DNA of 64,000 nucleotides from Harryflintia acetispora (GTDB taxonomy: Bacteria; Bacillota; Clostridia; Oscillospirales; Ruminococcaceae): positions 1 to 64,000 of the forward strand of contig SLUK01000008.1 in assembly GCA_004340125.1 (NCBI GenBank). The letters run 5' to 3'. Made by a program: the position numbers and the translations under genes. Of the stretch, positions 33,989 to 42,218 are shown piece by piece; the stretch's first letter is position 1, and every line of letters starts with the position of its first letter. The notes beneath the pieces are model-generated. The model was not told the DNA's origin, did no database searches, and was given only the letters and a program-made list of their open reading frames with translations.

Positions 33989-35929
33989 TTACTGCACGGC
34001 GGCCATATCCACCGAGATCGGCTCGAACGGCTCGCCCTCCCCCGAGAAGAAGCGGGAGAACATCTCATAGAACTGGAGCCTGAGCACCTGGATCCCCACG
34101 ATCAGGCCCTCCAGGCACATGACGAACAGGTTGCCGATTACGATCACCACCGGGCTCGCGCCCGCCGAGACCATCGAGGAGATGGTGAAGACCACCGCCA
34201 TCATGCCGGCGTGGCTGAGGATGAACCCGCCCACACGCAAAAAGGACATGGTGTTGGCCACGAAGGAGAGCACCACCTCGAACAGCTCAAAGAAGCTCTC
34301 GGCGATGAAGGAGCCGACCCCGCTCTCGAAGCTGATTTTGCGCTCGCCGCGCGCGAGCTTGCCGAGCGGCTCCTTAAAGAAGATGAGCAGGATGGGCAGC
34401 ACGATCCCCAAAGCGATCACCACCGGGTTTAAAACGCTCGTACCGGTGAGCATGCCCAGCACCCCACAAAGCACCGTGCCGTAGAACACCAGGCCCGCCA
34501 AACCGTTCTGCGAAAAAATGGCCCGGTCCATGTCGTGCTGCTTGAAGCCCAAAACGATGTTGATCAGAATCGACACCATGATGATCAGCGCGCCGATCCC
34601 GACCGCGCCGATCAGGAGCATGTTGATCGTCCCGGCGTCCATCACCTCGATCGGCTTCCCGCTAAAGCCCAGGGCGTGGTAGAGCGGGTCGAGCGCATGC
34701 TCGAAGCCGAACACCGAGCCGTAGAGCAGCCCGAAGAAGGCGGAGGAGAACCCGATCCTTGTGACGATCGGCCCGAGCTCCATCTTTTTAAACCGCCACA
34801 TCAGCGCACCCGCCAGCGAGAGCAGCAGCCCCTGCCCGAGGTCGCCGAACATCACGCCGAAGAGCAGGGTGTAAACGATCGCCACATAGGGGGTGGGGTC
34901 GATGTCCTTGTGAGAGGGGATGCCGTACATCTTGACGAACATCTCGAACGGGCGCACGAACCAGTTGTTTTTCAGCTTGGTCGGCGCCTGGAAGCGCTTG
35001 TCGTTGTCCTCGGGCATGAGGTCGACCGTCAGCCCGTCGATGGCGCGCAGCGTCTCGGAAAAGCGCTTCTCGTTGCCCTTCGGGATGAAGCCGACCATGT
35101 AGAACATCCCATTGGCCACGCCCACGTACTTGCGCAGGTCGAAGGTGCTGCACAAAAAGCGCACCTGGCGGTAGTAGTCCAGAAACCGCGCCTTGTTCTC
35201 CGAGACCAGCGTCTCGATCTGCTTTTGCACCGTGTCAAACTTCTGCGTCTCGTCCTTATACTGGGTCTCCAGCAGGTCGATGGCGAGCTGCGGAGTGCCG
35301 TGGACATAGTCGGGGATGCGCACCCGCTCGAAGAACAGGGCGGAGAAGATGTCGTCCACCTCCTGGGCGTATTCGTTGGTGGTGAAGTACACCCCCCACA
35401 GATAGCTCTCGTCCTTGTCGAAGGGGAAGAAGAAAAACATCTTGTGGTTGTAATAGGAGAGCTTGCGGTTGCTGTCCAGCGGCAGCCGCCCGAAGCGCAC
35501 CTTGATATACTGGTTGGAAAAGATCTTGTCGAAGCTGACCTCCATCCCCTCCAGGTGGCGCAGGTGGATCAGCGCGTTGCGGTGCTGCTCGATGTTCTTT
35601 TGCAGCTCGCCGCGCTGGGCCTGCAGGGTGAGAAAGCGCTCGGAGAACTCGCTGACGAAGGCCTTGACCTCCTGCCGGTCCACCACCAGGTTTTCAATAT
35701 CCCCGTATTTGAGCTCGATCCCGGCGTCCCCCGCCAGGGTCACCATGCGCGAGAGCAGCTTCTGATACGGGTTTTTATACTCCAGCTCCTCGAACTTGCT
35801 GCCTGCAAGGGACGCCGGGGTGATGTTCTTTGGATGAAAACACCCGAGGTCGGAGCATTTGAGGATCGTGTCGTCAAGTTTATTTAAAGGTCCCTTGATG
35901 TTGACCAGATCCATCTTTTCAATCGCCAT
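33989..35929 (-). CDS. atpI: V-type ATP synthase subunit I (stator a-subunit)
   Basis: Subunit I holds the ion half-channels and binds the peripheral stalks. From the ATG at 35927-35929 the protein is 646 residues: an N-terminal cytoplasmic arm (about 1-330) with RHLEGMEVSFDKIF and KVRFGRLPLDSN, then a membrane domain with about seven to eight helices beginning at YVAIVYTLLFGVMFGDLGQG and ending with IVGIQVLRLQFYEMFSRFFSGEG (in two parts). The first residues MAIEKMDLVNIKG align with the paralogue directly upstream, which supports this start over one nine codons earlier. Confidence 0.94.
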   Translation of the reverse strand: MAIEKMDLVNIKGPLNKLDDTILKCSDLGCFHPKNITPASLAGSKFEELEYKNPYQKLLSRMVTLAGDAGIELKYGDIENLVVDRQEVKAFVSEFSERFLTLQAQRGELQKNIEQHRNALIHLRHLEGMEVSFDKIFSNQYIKVRFGRLPLDSNRKLSYYNHKMFFFFPFDKDESYLWGVYFTTNEYAQEVDDIFSALFFERVRIPDYVHGTPQLAIDLLETQYKDETQKFDTVQKQIETLVSENKARFLDYYRQVRFLCSTFDLRKYVGVANGMFYMVGFIPKGNEKRFSETLRAIDGLTVDLMPEDNDKRFQAPTKLKNNWFVRPFEMFVKMYGIPSHKDIDPTPYVAIVYTLLFGVMFGDLGQGLLLSLAGALMWRFKKMELGPIVTRIGFSSAFFGLLYGSVFGFEHALDPLYHALGFSGKPIEVMDAGTINMLLIGAVGIGALIIMVSILINIVLGFKQHDMDRAIFSQNGLAGLVFYGTVLCGVLGMLTGTSVLNPVVIALGIVLPILLIFFKEPLGKLARGERKISFESGVGSFIAESFFELFEVVLSFVANTMSFLRVGGFILSHAGMMAVVFTISSMVSAGASPVVIVIGNLFVMCLEGLIVGIQVLRLQFYEMFSRFFSGEGEPFEPISVDMAAVQ

Positions 35930-35971
35930 GATTTTTCTTTGACACCTCCATAACAAAAATGGGGATTGCCG

Positions 35972-36919
35972 CTAGGAAACCTCGCGCCGCCACGGCCAAT
36001 GCCCGGCGGGCTTCACGCTCCCTGTGGGCTTCCCCATCTGGAGCTTCACATCCTCAATAAGGCCGGCCGCCTTCTCCATTTTTTTAATCTCGTCCTTTTG
36101 CACGAAGCCGGTCACATAAAAGCGCCCGGAATAGACGGCGAGCATTCCCCGCATGTCGTACGAGCGGGCGAGGAATTTCGTCTCGCTGTAGAGCCTTATG
36201 AGCTTGGCGCGGTTCTCCTCCACCAGCCGGCGGAAGCTCTCGCTGAGCTTGTCGTACTCCCCGCTCTCATGCTGCAGCCGCGCCTTGGCGCCCTCGAGCT
36301 CCTCCCTAGGCGTGCCGCGGATGTCCTGCGGGACCCAGACCCGCTCGAAGAAGAGGGCGGCGAAGATGTTGTCGGTCTCGCTCTCATACTCCTCGGTGGT
36401 GAAGTAGGCCCCCCAGATGTAGCTCTCCCCACGCAGAAAGGGGAAGAACAGAAAGACGTGGTCCTGGTAATAGCAGAGCTTCTCCTCGCTGTCGACGGGC
36501 AGCTTGCCGAAGCGCACCTTGAGGAAGCGGGTGGAAAAGATATTTTCAAAGCGCAGCCCCATCCCCTGCAAATGCCGCAGCTGGGTCACCACGTCCCGGC
36601 ACCGGGCGACGCTCTCCTCCAGGGCTTGCAGCCTGGACTGCATATCGCAGAACCCGTCGTAAAACTCGTCGGTAAAACGCCTGATTTCCTCCTCGCTCGC
36701 GGTCAGCGCGCGCACGTTCTGCCGCTCGAGCGCGATCCCGGAGTTGGCGGCCACCTTTTCGATCTTTGCCAGCAGCCCGGAGTAGGGATTTTTTTCGTCC
36801 TGCTTCTTCCCCTCGCGCTCCCCGGGGGAGTGGAGGTATTCGGAGCATTGGAGGGTGAACTCGTCGAGCGCCTCGGCCGGGCCCTCCAGGTTGACCAGGA
36901 TCATTTTATCGCTTCCCAA
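35972..36919 (-). CDS. Truncated subunit I paralogue (cytoplasmic arm only)
   Basis: This 315-residue protein aligns end to end with the cytoplasmic arm of subunit I encoded just downstream: MILVNLEGP / MDLVNIKGP, LRHLQGMGLRFENIFS / LRHLEGMEVSFDKIFS, KVRFGKLPVDS / KVRFGRLPLDS, SYIWGAYFTTEEY / SYLWGVYFTTNEY, IFAALFFERV / IFSALFFERV, and YVTGFVQKDE / YMVGFIPKGN. It ends where the membrane domain would begin, with no transmembrane segment. The frame is intact and the spacing tight (3 bp after subunit C, 42 bp before I), so it looks like a maintained gene. It may act as a second stator arm or assembly factor. The start is a TTG with GGAGG ten bases upstream, and the first codons align with subunit I. 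Confidence 0.85.
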   Translation of the reverse strand: MGSDKMILVNLEGPAEALDEFTLQCSEYLHSPGEREGKKQDEKNPYSGLLAKIEKVAANSGIALERQNVRALTASEEEIRRFTDEFYDGFCDMQSRLQALEESVARCRDVVTQLRHLQGMGLRFENIFSTRFLKVRFGKLPVDSEEKLCYYQDHVFLFFPFLRGESYIWGAYFTTEEYESETDNIFAALFFERVWVPQDIRGTPREELEGAKARLQHESGEYDKLSESFRRLVEENRAKLIRLYSETKFLARSYDMRGMLAVYSGRFYVTGFVQKDEIKKMEKAAGLIEDVKLQMGKPTGSVKPAGHWPWRREVS

Positions 36920-36922
36920 TCA

Positions 36923-37969
36923 TCAGACACCTCCCCGGATCAGCAGCGCGCGCATCTGCGAAATATCCTGCTTGTAGCGCACGCCTTCGATGATATTGAT
37001 CAGATTTTCGATCTCGATCTCCTGCAGCACCATGAACGCCACGAAGGCGGTGGTGGTGTTCTGGGAGAAGGTGAGGTACTTTTTGGCGAGGTTGTAGCGT
37101 ATGCTCCCCGCGCTGTATTCGATATAGACGAAATTGTCCTTGTCAAAATACCGGCTGTAGGCCGAATGCGCGAGGATGTCGAGCACCTCGGCGGCATCCT
37201 GCGCATTCACGATCTGCTCCATCAGCCGCCCGGGCAGCCGGCCCTTATAGCGCAGCACCATCTCATGCAGCTGCAGCGGGGAATCGGCGAAGGAACGCTT
37301 GAGGCGAAAGAGCGAGGTCACCGAGATCAGCTCCGCCTTGGTGCAGAACATCTCGCGCAGCTCCTCGGCCGTCTTGCCGCGAAACTGCTGATCGATCATG
37401 GCGAGCACCGTCTTGTAGTAGTGGTCGTAGAGCGCGTGCTCCACCAGCGGCAGAGAGGCCGGCCCGCCGTCGCCGCTTTGCAGCTCAGAAAGCACCTTGT
37501 AATAGGGCGTGCGCCGCAGCACCTCGAGCACCTCGGCAAAGCTCTTGCAGGCGGCGAGCGAGAGCACGTCGAAACTCACACTCCCCAACAGGTACCCCGG
37601 CACGGCCGAGACGAACTCGTTCGGGTCGTCGTTGCCGATCAGGCGCACGGCGTTGATGATCATCCCGATCTCCTGCTTGATCAGGTAATAGCGGTAAAAC
37701 CGGTTGCCCTTCCCCGCGTAGTGCACCAGCCGGGAATACTGCTCGAAGACCGCGCGCCCGAGCAGCTCCTCGAGCGCGCCGCGGTGGATCTGCGTCTCCT
37801 GCACGTCGCGCAGCACCTCGCCGTACCAGGTCTGGCTCTTGAGATAGGCGGCACAGGCCGGCACGCTGCTCTTGTGCATGAGCTGCTCAAAGTCCTCTTC
37901 CCTCAGCCGGTGCCCGTACATCGCCTTGATCTTGGTGAAAATCGCCTTTGAGGACATGGAATCCAGCAT
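36923..37969 (-). CDS. atpC: V-type ATP synthase subunit C
   Basis: Subunit C (archaeal C, eukaryotic d) is the socket joining the central stalk to the K ring. The 348-residue, largely helical protein has the pattern of three related domains with KIKAMYGHRLREEDFEQLMH, LIKQEIGMIINAVRLI, LRMKR-like SLFRLKRSF and the C-terminal AFMVLQEIEIENLINIIEGVRYK (in parts), which is characteristic. It follows the G/H gene by 45 bp. Confidence 0.92.
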   Translation of the reverse strand: MLDSMSSKAIFTKIKAMYGHRLREEDFEQLMHKSSVPACAAYLKSQTWYGEVLRDVQETQIHRGALEELLGRAVFEQYSRLVHYAGKGNRFYRYYLIKQEIGMIINAVRLIGNDDPNEFVSAVPGYLLGSVSFDVLSLAACKSFAEVLEVLRRTPYYKVLSELQSGDGGPASLPLVEHALYDHYYKTVLAMIDQQFRGKTAEELREMFCTKAELISVTSLFRLKRSFADSPLQLHEMVLRYKGRLPGRLMEQIVNAQDAAEVLDILAHSAYSRYFDKDNFVYIEYSAGSIRYNLAKKYLTFSQNTTTAFVAFMVLQEIEIENLINIIEGVRYKQDISQMRALLIRGGV

Positions 37970-38014
37970 GTTTGGGACCCCCTTTTCGTTTGGATTTCGC
38001 TTACCAAAGGGGCG

Positions 38015-38356
38015 CTATCGAAGGCAGCGCTGCACGATGGTGTCCACCCATTCCCCGCGGCTTTTCTCATAGCTTTGCGAGAGCGAGCCGAGAGCGGCCT
38101 CGTAGGAAGCGCGCAGCTTTTCCATCTGCGCATCGTACTCCGATTGATAATCCTGCCGGATTTTTTCGATCCTGGCGTTCGCCTCGTCGGCGTACCGCTT
38201 CTGGATGTCCTCCCGCAACACGGCCACCTCGTCGGCCATCTTCTGGCGGCGCTGCTGGTTTTCATGCAGCTTCTCCTGGGCGGCAACGTCCATCGCGAGC
38301 AAGGCGTTGATCGTCTGTTCCATCTCCTGGGCATGTTCCATCATGTCCCGTTCCAT
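38015..38356 (-). CDS. V-type ATP synthase subunit G/H-like coiled-coil protein
   Basis: A 113-residue protein that is almost entirely charged heptad-type helix (EMEQTINALLAMDVAAQEKLHENQQRRQKMA and on, rich in Glu, Lys, Arg, Gln). As first gene of the operon it fits the G/H peripheral-stalk subunit that pairs with E. The ATG at 38354-38356 has AAAGGAGG 11 bases upstream; 19 more upstream codons are open, but they contain that Shine-Dalgarno sequence. Sequence identity to named families is low, so assignment rests on context and coiled-coil character. Confidence 0.75.
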   Translation of the reverse strand: MERDMMEHAQEMEQTINALLAMDVAAQEKLHENQQRRQKMADEVAVLREDIQKRYADEANARIEKIRQDYQSEYDAQMEKLRASYEAALGSLSQSYEKSRGEWVDTIVQRCLR

Positions 38357-38432
38357 CGGCGCATCTGCCTCCTTTGCACAGATCGGCCCGCCTTCCGGCA
38401 GGCCTCCCGTCAAAAAATCGTAACTTCATTTA

Positions 38433-38461
38433 TTCTATACCTATTTAATTATAAGTTCAAT
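38433..38461 (-). promoter_or_regulatory. Promoter of the V-ATPase operon
   Basis: Read on the minus strand: TTGAAC, 17-bp spacer, TAGAAT, about 77 bp before the first gene. Confidence 0.65.
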
Positions 38462-38487
38462 ATGTTCGCTTTTGATTTTTTGACATT

Positions 38488-38640
38488 TTAATATTTCCCA
38501 TCCCCCGCAGACGCTCCACCTGCCATCATATGCCTGGAATTCCAAAAATAGCTCTTCGAGCTATTTTTAGATTCTGATGGCCGGCCCATGGCCATGGCCA
38601 TTTTTCTTGCCTTGCTTCGCCTGTCAAGAAAAAAACAGGA
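38488..38640. repeat. Hairpin-rich intergenic element between the V-ATPase operon and bactofilin
   Basis: Two perfect inverted repeats lie in tandem: AAAAATAGCTC / GAGCTATTTTT with a 3-base loop (38544-38568) and TTTTTCTTG / CAAGAAAAA (38601-38633), separated by a GGCCATGG-rich stretch. A minus-strand reading frame of 89 codons crosses it but has no ribosome-binding site and biased low-complexity content, so I do not call a gene. It may be a multi-copy intergenic repeat of this lineage. Confidence 0.4.
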
Positions 38641-38659
38641 AACTATTTGTAAAAACAAA

Positions 38660-38687
38660 TTGAATTTTACAGAAAATGTGCTATCAT
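38660..38687 (+). promoter_or_regulatory. Promoter of bactofilin
   Basis: TTGAAT, 16-bp spacer, TATCAT, about 70 bp upstream of the bactofilin start. Confidence 0.55.
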
Positions 38688-38762
38688 AGATGCTATAAAG
38701 GTCCCGCATGGCTTCGCGGACCGATACCGAAACAATTCCCGAGAAAGGAATGAACAATCAGC

Positions 38763-39482
38763 ATGGGCTTCAAAAACGATCTGACCCGGGCGTTCCGCGA
38801 CCTTTCGGCCGGCACACCGCAGGAGGAGACGCAGCGGCCGGCGCCGGCGCAGCCGGTCAGCTATCCCGACTACGAGGTGAAAATTCCTACAAATCAAACG
38901 GATACGGGTGATTATCATATGAACAGCAATCCCACTCCCCTGGCCCCCGACGCGGGCATGGATTTCATGAATACCGATTCCTCCCAGTACAACGCCGAGC
39001 CGACCGTCGTTTCGGCCAACACCGTGATCAAGGGCGACATCACCACCTCCGACCCGCTCACCGTCTACGGCGAGGTGGAGGGGATGGTGCAGTGCGACAA
39101 TTACCTTTCCGTCTCCGGCAAGATCAAGGGGAACACCAAGGGCGACAAGATCGTCATCAACAAGGCGACCATCGAGGGGGACGTCTCCTGTAACAACGAC
39201 TTCTTCGTGGGAGAGGGCACCGAGATCGTGGGCAACGTCACCGCCATGAGCGCCAACATCCACGGCAGCGTCAGCGGCAACATCACCGTGCAGGACGAGG
39301 TCGTGATCGGTCCGACCGCCGTGGTCACCGGCGACATCGCCACCGGCTCGATCGAGATCAAGAAGGGCGCGTTCATCAAGGGCTCGATCTACATGGAAAG
39401 CACCACGCCCTCCTATCCCGCCGCACCACCCGCCGCCCCGGCCGCTCCCGCTCCCGCCGGCGCCGGGATCGAAAACAACTGA
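38763..39482 (+). CDS. Bactofilin (polymer-forming cytoskeletal protein)
   Basis: Bactofilins self-assemble into nucleotide-free filaments that position cell-wall or morphogenetic enzymes. This 239-residue protein has a disordered Pro/Gln/Thr-rich N-terminus (1-80), a central right-handed beta-helix (about 82-215) seen as repeated short strands ending in GD or GN (VIKGDITTSDPLTVYGEVEG, VINKATIEGDVSC, VGNVTAMSANIHGSVSGNI, VTGDIATGSIEI) and a Pro/Ala-rich tail. A GAAAGGA sequence precedes the ATG. It is monocistronic, ending at a strong terminator. Confidence 0.92.
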   Translation: MGFKNDLTRAFRDLSAGTPQEETQRPAPAQPVSYPDYEVKIPTNQTDTGDYHMNSNPTPLAPDAGMDFMNTDSSQYNAEPTVVSANTVIKGDITTSDPLTVYGEVEGMVQCDNYLSVSGKIKGNTKGDKIVINKATIEGDVSCNNDFFVGEGTEIVGNVTAMSANIHGSVSGNITVQDEVVIGPTAVVTGDIATGSIEIKKGAFIKGSIYMESTTPSYPAAPPAAPAAPAPAGAGIENN

Positions 39483-39497
39483 TCCGTACATACAGGC

Positions 39498-39531
39498 AGA
39501 GCCCTCCGCCAACCGGCGGAGGGCTCTTTTT
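39498..39531. terminator. Terminator between bactofilin and the carboxypeptidase-regulatory-domain gene
   Basis: A 13-bp stem (AGAGCCCTCCGCC with GGCGGAGGGCTCT), loop AACC, then a T run on the + strand. Confidence 0.88.
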
Positions 39532-39552
39532 CTTATTCTCCAACGGGCGGGA

Positions 39553-40731
39553 TCATGCTCCCCCGTGCTCCATGAGCTCCTCCAGGGGATAGAACACCCG
39601 TCCCGCCGGAAGGGTATAATCCAGCAGCACGCTCTCCCCTTGCCGCTCCAGGCGCAGCGTCACGTCCCGCCGCGCGTGCAGCGCGCGCAGGACCGGGAAG
39701 GGCAGGCGCTCATAGCGCTCCGCCGAGGCCGTCACCCTGCCTCCCTCCCCGGCGGCTTCGATCTCCCCGGCCACTTTCAGCCAGAAGTCCCACTCCTCGT
39801 CCGAAAAGCCGTTCGGGTCCTCGTAGGGCTCGTCCCGCGACGAGCGCGAGCGGCGGGCGCTCTCCCCCACCGTCGGCGGGCCGGGCGGATCGGGCGGGCC
39901 GGGTTGGTCGGGATCCTTGGTCCCCACGAAGTCGAAGGTCCGGTCCCCGCTCCAAGCCGCCAGCTCGTAATAAGCGGGCGCGAAGGTGTAGCCCGACAGG
40001 CCGACCGTCACCCTGCCCGACAGTTGCTCCCAGGTGTCCAGCGTGTAGCTCCCGTCCGCTCCCGCGCGGGCCGCGCCCCCCGGGGCGCTGACCTGCGCGC
40101 CGGGCAGGGGGCTCCCCTTTGCGTCCTTGACGCTCCCGCGCAGGGTGCGCTCGGTTCCCTCCAGCCGCAGCACCGGGTTGGGCTCATAGGTCTGCCACTT
40201 GACCGAGACGTCGGCGTACCCGTCCAGGTGCGCCGTGAGCGTGCAGTCCGTAGACCCCCGGAACCGGAACTTCCCGTTTCGGTCAGTGAGGTTCCCCTCT
40301 GGGAAGGTCACCGAGCTGCGGGGCGACCCGACCTCGGCCCCGGCCGCCGGGGACCCGTCCGGCAGCAGCACCGTCCCCCGGGCCATAAAATGGCTTTTGT
40401 TTTCTCCGCTCCCGTATCCGTATACGTCGCGCAGCGCGACCGTCGCCGGGAGCGGGGAGGGGAGACTTAAAGTCATATTACCGATGTCACCATCCCGATA
40501 TTGTATATTGAGCGCCTGTTGTCCCTCTCTTTCGTCCGGCACGGTGCAGGTCCCGGCGGCGTCCGTCGTATAGGTCTGCTTACCTGCGGGCTCATAGCTG
40601 ACCTTAAAGCTCAGCCCCGCCCAGGGGGTCTCCCCGTCCGGCTGGTAGGCGACCACCTCGAACGCCGCCGCCGAAAGGCCCAGCGCCAGCGTCAGGCAGA
40701 TCCCGCAGGCCAACATAAACAGCTTCTTCAT
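39553..40731 (-). CDS. Secreted protein with carboxypeptidase-regulatory-like domains
   Basis: From the ATG at 40729-40731 the protein has 392 residues. A signal peptide (KKLFMLACGICLTLALGLSAAAFE) is followed by three beta-sandwich repeats of the carboxypeptidase-regulatory or cna-B-like type, seen as GxxLPDGSPAAGAEV...TDRNGKFRF, GSVKDAKGSPLPGAQVSAPGG and GADGSYTLD. A Pro/Gly/Asp linker (PDQPGPPDPPGPP) and a charged C-terminal region with YERLPFPVLRALHARRD follow. No LPXTG or anchor is present. The upstream start at 40875 is rejected because it would translate across a terminator-like hairpin and has no signal peptide. Function is unknown; extracellular adhesion or wall association is likely. 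Confidence 0.75.
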   Translation of the reverse strand: MKKLFMLACGICLTLALGLSAAAFEVVAYQPDGETPWAGLSFKVSYEPAGKQTYTTDAAGTCTVPDEREGQQALNIQYRDGDIGNMTLSLPSPLPATVALRDVYGYGSGENKSHFMARGTVLLPDGSPAAGAEVGSPRSSVTFPEGNLTDRNGKFRFRGSTDCTLTAHLDGYADVSVKWQTYEPNPVLRLEGTERTLRGSVKDAKGSPLPGAQVSAPGGAARAGADGSYTLDTWEQLSGRVTVGLSGYTFAPAYYELAAWSGDRTFDFVGTKDPDQPGPPDPPGPPTVGESARRSRSSRDEPYEDPNGFSDEEWDFWLKVAGEIEAAGEGGRVTASAERYERLPFPVLRALHARRDVTLRLERQGESVLLDYTLPAGRVFYPLEELMEHGGA

Positions 40732-40732
40732 C

Positions 40733-40780
40733 CCGTCCCTCTCTTTCTGCGCGCAAAGCATACCTAAACGAACGGGACGG
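40733..40780 (-). promoter_or_regulatory. Leader helix that can cover the ribosome-binding site
   Basis: On the minus-strand transcript CCGTCCC (from 40774-40780) can pair with GGGACGG (from 40733-40739), which includes the GGGAC Shine-Dalgarno sequence of the secreted-protein gene. Confidence 0.4.
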
Positions 40781-40820
40781 ACGCGCGGATACCGCGCGCA
40801 AAAGTTTGGGGAAAGGGACG

Positions 40821-40865
40821 AAAAAAAGCGCGAAGCGCCCCTTGCTTTTGTGCAAAAGGCGCTTC
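40821..40865 (-). terminator. Terminator-like hairpin inside the leader of the secreted-protein gene
   Basis: On the minus strand GAAGCGCCTTTTGC pairs with GCAAGGGGCGCTTC (14 bp, two G-U), followed by GCGC and seven T residues. It lies between the promoter at 40900-40928 and the gene start, so it could act as an attenuator. Confidence 0.55.
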
Positions 40866-40899
40866 CAATACCCACGACAGGCGCGTTGCTTTTTGTATT

Positions 40900-40928
40900 A
40901 TTATAGCAAATGCCCCTGCTGCGGACAA
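40900..40928 (-). promoter_or_regulatory. Promoter of the secreted-protein gene
   Basis: Read on the minus strand: TTGTCC, 17-bp spacer, perfect TATAAT, about 160 bp before the start codon. Confidence 0.65.
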
Positions 40929-40938
40929 GCCAGCCGCG

Positions 40939-40974
40939 AAAAAAAGGTTTTGGGCCGGCGGCCCAAAACCTTTT
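40939..40974 (-). terminator. Terminator of the THUMP methyltransferase gene
   Basis: A 15-bp perfect stem (AAAAGGTTTTGGGCC with GGCCCAAAACCTTTT) followed by seven T residues on the minus strand, overlapping the 3' end of the gene region. Confidence 0.88.
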
Positions 40975-40977
40975 CGC

Positions 40978-42129
40978 TTATTTCTTTTCATCCTCCCGCG
41001 GCGCGTCCGGGTGCTTCTTGCCGTTGTAGCAGAAGAGCTGGCAGCGGATCATCCCGTTGTAGAGCTTGCGCCGCCGGTCGGCCGGCTTGCCGTAGAGCTG
41101 CTCGAACTCCTCGCTGGGCGAGATGACGTATTTACGGGTGTCCAGGCGGCCGAACACCTTGCCCATCTGGCGGTAGAGCTCGTGCGCCTGCTTGCGGTCG
41201 AGCAGCCGCTCGCCGTATGGAGGGTTGCAGATGATCAGCGCGCGCTCCCGCTCGAAGTGGAGCTGTTCGATCGGCTGGCAGGCGGCCTTGACCCGGCTCT
41301 CCACCCCCGCCTTCCTGGCGTTCGAGAGCGTCAGCTCGATTGCTGTGGGGTCGATGTCGTAGCCCTGCGCCTCGAAGGGCGCGTCCCGCCGGATCATATC
41401 GAAGGCGCGCTGGCGCTCGTCGTTGAAGATCTTGCGGTCGATGGCGTTCCAGCTCTCGCAGGAAAACCGCCGGCGCAATCCGGGGGCGATACGCAGCGCG
41501 TGCATGGCCCCCTCGATCAAAAAGGTGCCCGACCCGCAGAACGGGTCGCACAGAAAGCTGTCGTCGTAGACCTTGGCGATGTCGATGATCCCCGCCGCGA
41601 GGGTTTCGCGGATGGGGGCGACGTTCGCGTTCTGGCGGTAGCCGCGCTTATGCAGCGACTCGCCCGAGGTGTCCAGCATGATGGCCACGCTGTCCTTGCG
41701 GATCGAAAAGCGGATCTGGTAGAGCGCGCCGCTCTCCTCGAACCAGTTGATGCCGTACTTTGCGCCCAGGCGCTTGACGATCGCCTTCTTGATGATCGAC
41801 TGGCAGTCCGGCACGCTGTGCAGCTTGCTTTGCAGGCTGTGCCCCTTGACGGGGAAGCAATCCTTCGGGCCGATAAACTGCTCAAACGGCAGCGCATAGG
41901 TGAAATCGAACAGCTCGGTAAAGGACTGGGCGCGAAACTCCCCCATGCAGATCAGCACCCGCTCGGCGGTGCGCAGGTTGATGTTGGCGCGCGCAACCAG
42001 CTGCACGTCGCCCGCGAAGGACACCCGCCCGTCGCTCACCGTGATCTCCTCGCCGCCCAGGCGCACGACCTCCTGCTTGAGCACGCTTTCCAGCCCGAAT
42101 AGGCATGGACACACAATTTTGTACTTCAT
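40978..42129 (-). CDS. THUMP-domain 23S rRNA methyltransferase (RlmL N-terminal-like / YpsC)
   Basis: A 383-residue class I methyltransferase. The N-terminal third is a ferredoxin-like plus THUMP RNA-binding module (KYKIVCPCLFGLESVLKQEV, residues 55-165). The catalytic domain has VAPIRETLAAGII, SAM-binding motif I DPFCGSGTFLIEGA, and the NPPYGERL motif typical of N2-guanine or N6-adenine methylation. Its counterpart in B. subtilis is YpsC; E. coli RlmL makes m2G2445 in 23S rRNA. It is monocistronic. Confidence 0.9.
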   Translation of the reverse strand: MKYKIVCPCLFGLESVLKQEVVRLGGEEITVSDGRVSFAGDVQLVARANINLRTAERVLICMGEFRAQSFTELFDFTYALPFEQFIGPKDCFPVKGHSLQSKLHSVPDCQSIIKKAIVKRLGAKYGINWFEESGALYQIRFSIRKDSVAIMLDTSGESLHKRGYRQNANVAPIRETLAAGIIDIAKVYDDSFLCDPFCGSGTFLIEGAMHALRIAPGLRRRFSCESWNAIDRKIFNDERQRAFDMIRRDAPFEAQGYDIDPTAIELTLSNARKAGVESRVKAACQPIEQLHFERERALIICNPPYGERLLDRKQAHELYRQMGKVFGRLDTRKYVISPSEEFEQLYGKPADRRRKLYNGMIRCQLFCYNGKKHPDAPREDEKK

Positions 42130-42183
42130 CTTTTCCCCTGTTCTTCACACACATCCGTTGCCGGCAAAATAGTTCCGGTTAAT

Positions 42184-42212
42184 ATTATAACACATTTTCG
42201 TGAAAAGCACAA
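42184..42212 (-). promoter_or_regulatory. Promoter of the THUMP methyltransferase gene
   Basis: Read on the minus strand: TTGTGC, 17-bp spacer, perfect TATAAT, about 50 bp before the start codon. Confidence 0.6.
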
Positions 42213-42218
42213 ATACCG

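Noticed and set aside
38488..38757. 89-codon minus-strand reading frame upstream of bactofilin
   Set aside because: It has no ribosome-binding site, runs through two hairpins and low-complexity sequence, and overlaps the bactofilin promoter.
40732..40875. Longer secreted protein starting at 40875
   Set aside because: It would cross the T7 hairpin and lose the N-terminal signal peptide; the ATG at 40731 has GAGAGGGAC upstream.
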